DNA of 64,000 bases from CAUZWH01 sp965247665 (lineage in GTDB: Bacteria; Pseudomonadota; Alphaproteobacteria; SHVV01): positions 868,001-932,000 of the forward strand of contig CBDFHH010000005.1 of assembly GCA_965247665.1 (NCBI GenBank), read 5' to 3'. The notes beneath the pieces were generated by a model. It saw only the letters and a list, made by a program, of their open reading frames with translations, was not told the origin of the DNA and made no database searches. The stretch's first letter is position 1, and the number at the start of each line of letters is the position of its first letter. Position numbers and translations under genes: made by a program. Shown here piece after piece: positions 63,665-64,000 of the stretch.

Positions 63665-64000
63665 ATGCACCATCTGGATCGCATATCGATCGGCGATGTC
63701 GAGGTCACGCGCATCGTCGAACTCGAGGGCGCGCTTTACGACCCTCCGTACCTGCTACCCGACGCCACGCGCGAGACCCTCGCGCCGTATAGCGAGTGGC
63801 TTGCGCCGAGATTCTACGAACCCGAAGCGAACCGTTTGGTCTCATCGATGCATTGCTACCTGGTGCGCACGCTGCATCACACGGTCCTGGTCGACACCTG
63901 CCTCGGTAACGACAAACAGCGCGGCGATCATGTCAACGTGCACATGCGCAAGGGACCCTTTCTCGACGACCTCGCCTCGCTCGGTGTTGCGCCCGAAGAC
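63665..64000 (+). CDS. Metallo-beta-lactamase-fold hydrolase, 5' part only (runs off right edge)
   Basis: The first 112 codons of a gene starting at ATG 63665 and open to the window end. The product begins MHHLDRISIGDVEVTRIVEL and includes SSMHCYLVRTLHHTVLVDTC and LGNDKQRGDHVNVHMRKGPF, then LDDLASLGVAPED. This matches the N-terminal part of MBL-fold hydrolases that act on lactones or similar substrates (strand, then VDTCLGNDK, then a long loop before the HxHxDH motif). The zinc motif itself is beyond the edge, so activity cannot be judged. It is divergent from the cNMP-binding-like gene across about 108 bp. Confidence 0.85.
   Translation, partial: MHHLDRISIGDVEVTRIVELEGALYDPPYLLPDATRETLAPYSEWLAPRFYEPEANRLVSSMHCYLVRTLHHTVLVDTCLGNDKQRGDHVNVHMRKGPFLDDLASLGVAPED

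Overview
The window is about 64 kb of GC-rich, gene-dense bacterial chromosome. Gene content and order point to an alphaproteobacterium, most likely of the Rhodospirillales type. Supporting evidence: the aa3 cytochrome c oxidase cluster coxB-coxA-ctaB-(tiny ORF)-ctaG-coxC-DUF983-surf1; separate b and b' ATP synthase subunits; the order mutY | DUF721-dsbA-smc-atpI-atpB-atpE-atpF'-atpF; an ispH-thrB-rnhA block; a plant-type gshA; and ETF-ubiquinone oxidoreductase. The taxonomic call is inference, since no rRNA or other phylogenetic marker is present. I saw no tRNA, rRNA, CRISPR array, prophage or origin.

Layout. 1-10.8 kb: inositol-phosphatase family protein (cut by the left edge), both TldE/PmbA and TldD, ubiD and ubiA for ubiquinone, rsmE, gshA and a dihaem cytochrome peroxidase-like protein. 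11.2-18.8 kb: cytochrome oxidase operon and its assembly factors, then an M32 carboxypeptidase. 18.9-25.9 kb: long-form dCTP deaminase, thrC, M16 peptidase, acetyltransferase, AlgH, a DsbD-N-like protein and a peroxiredoxin. 25.9-29.2 kb: rnhA-thrB-ispH on the minus strand, split by a dead IS481-family element. 29.4-34.8 kb: CDGSH protein, lipoprotein, then a tandem glycine riboswitch driving gcvT-gcvH-gcvPA-gcvPB. 34.8-43.4 kb: F0 ATP synthase genes, smc, a membrane-anchored DsbA, DUF721 and mutY. 43.4-50.1 kb: osmC, rnhB, a decayed stretch, a DMT transporter, an IS5/IS427-type element, a radical SAM protein and two glycosyltransferases of the arsenosugar-associated type. 50.1-58 kb: moaB, lytic transglycosylase, uracil-DNA glycosylase, ETF-QO, a TPR protein and ispE. 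58-64 kb: gene-poor spacers, a GC-rich glycosyltransferase, a hidden selenoprotein gene, three tandem EamA transporters, a cyclic-nucleotide-binding-domain protein and the start of a metallo-beta-lactamase-fold protein.

The strongest unexpected find is at 60013-60228. It is a 71-codon SelW/Rdx-family gene with an in-frame TGA exactly at the second position of the CxxU redox motif. A hairpin fitting a bacterial SECIS element lies just downstream. Normal ORF calling splits this gene, so it would be missed.

Second, two unrelated insertion sequences (IS481 type at 27.4-28.3 kb, IS5/IS427 type at 46.8-47.6 kb) both sit at a CTAG that contains the stop codon of the neighbouring gene. In each case the target duplication or the element's end restores the stop. 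The IS481 copy is bounded by a perfect 6-bp GCTAGT duplication.

Other structure outside genes: a sigma70-like promoter for the atp operon whose 17-bp spacer is almost filled by a perfect 16-bp palindrome; tandem repeats abutting the start codons of coxB (4 x 19-20 bp) and the M32 peptidase (4 x 13 bp); and a rho-independent terminator whose loop begins the rnhA stop codon.
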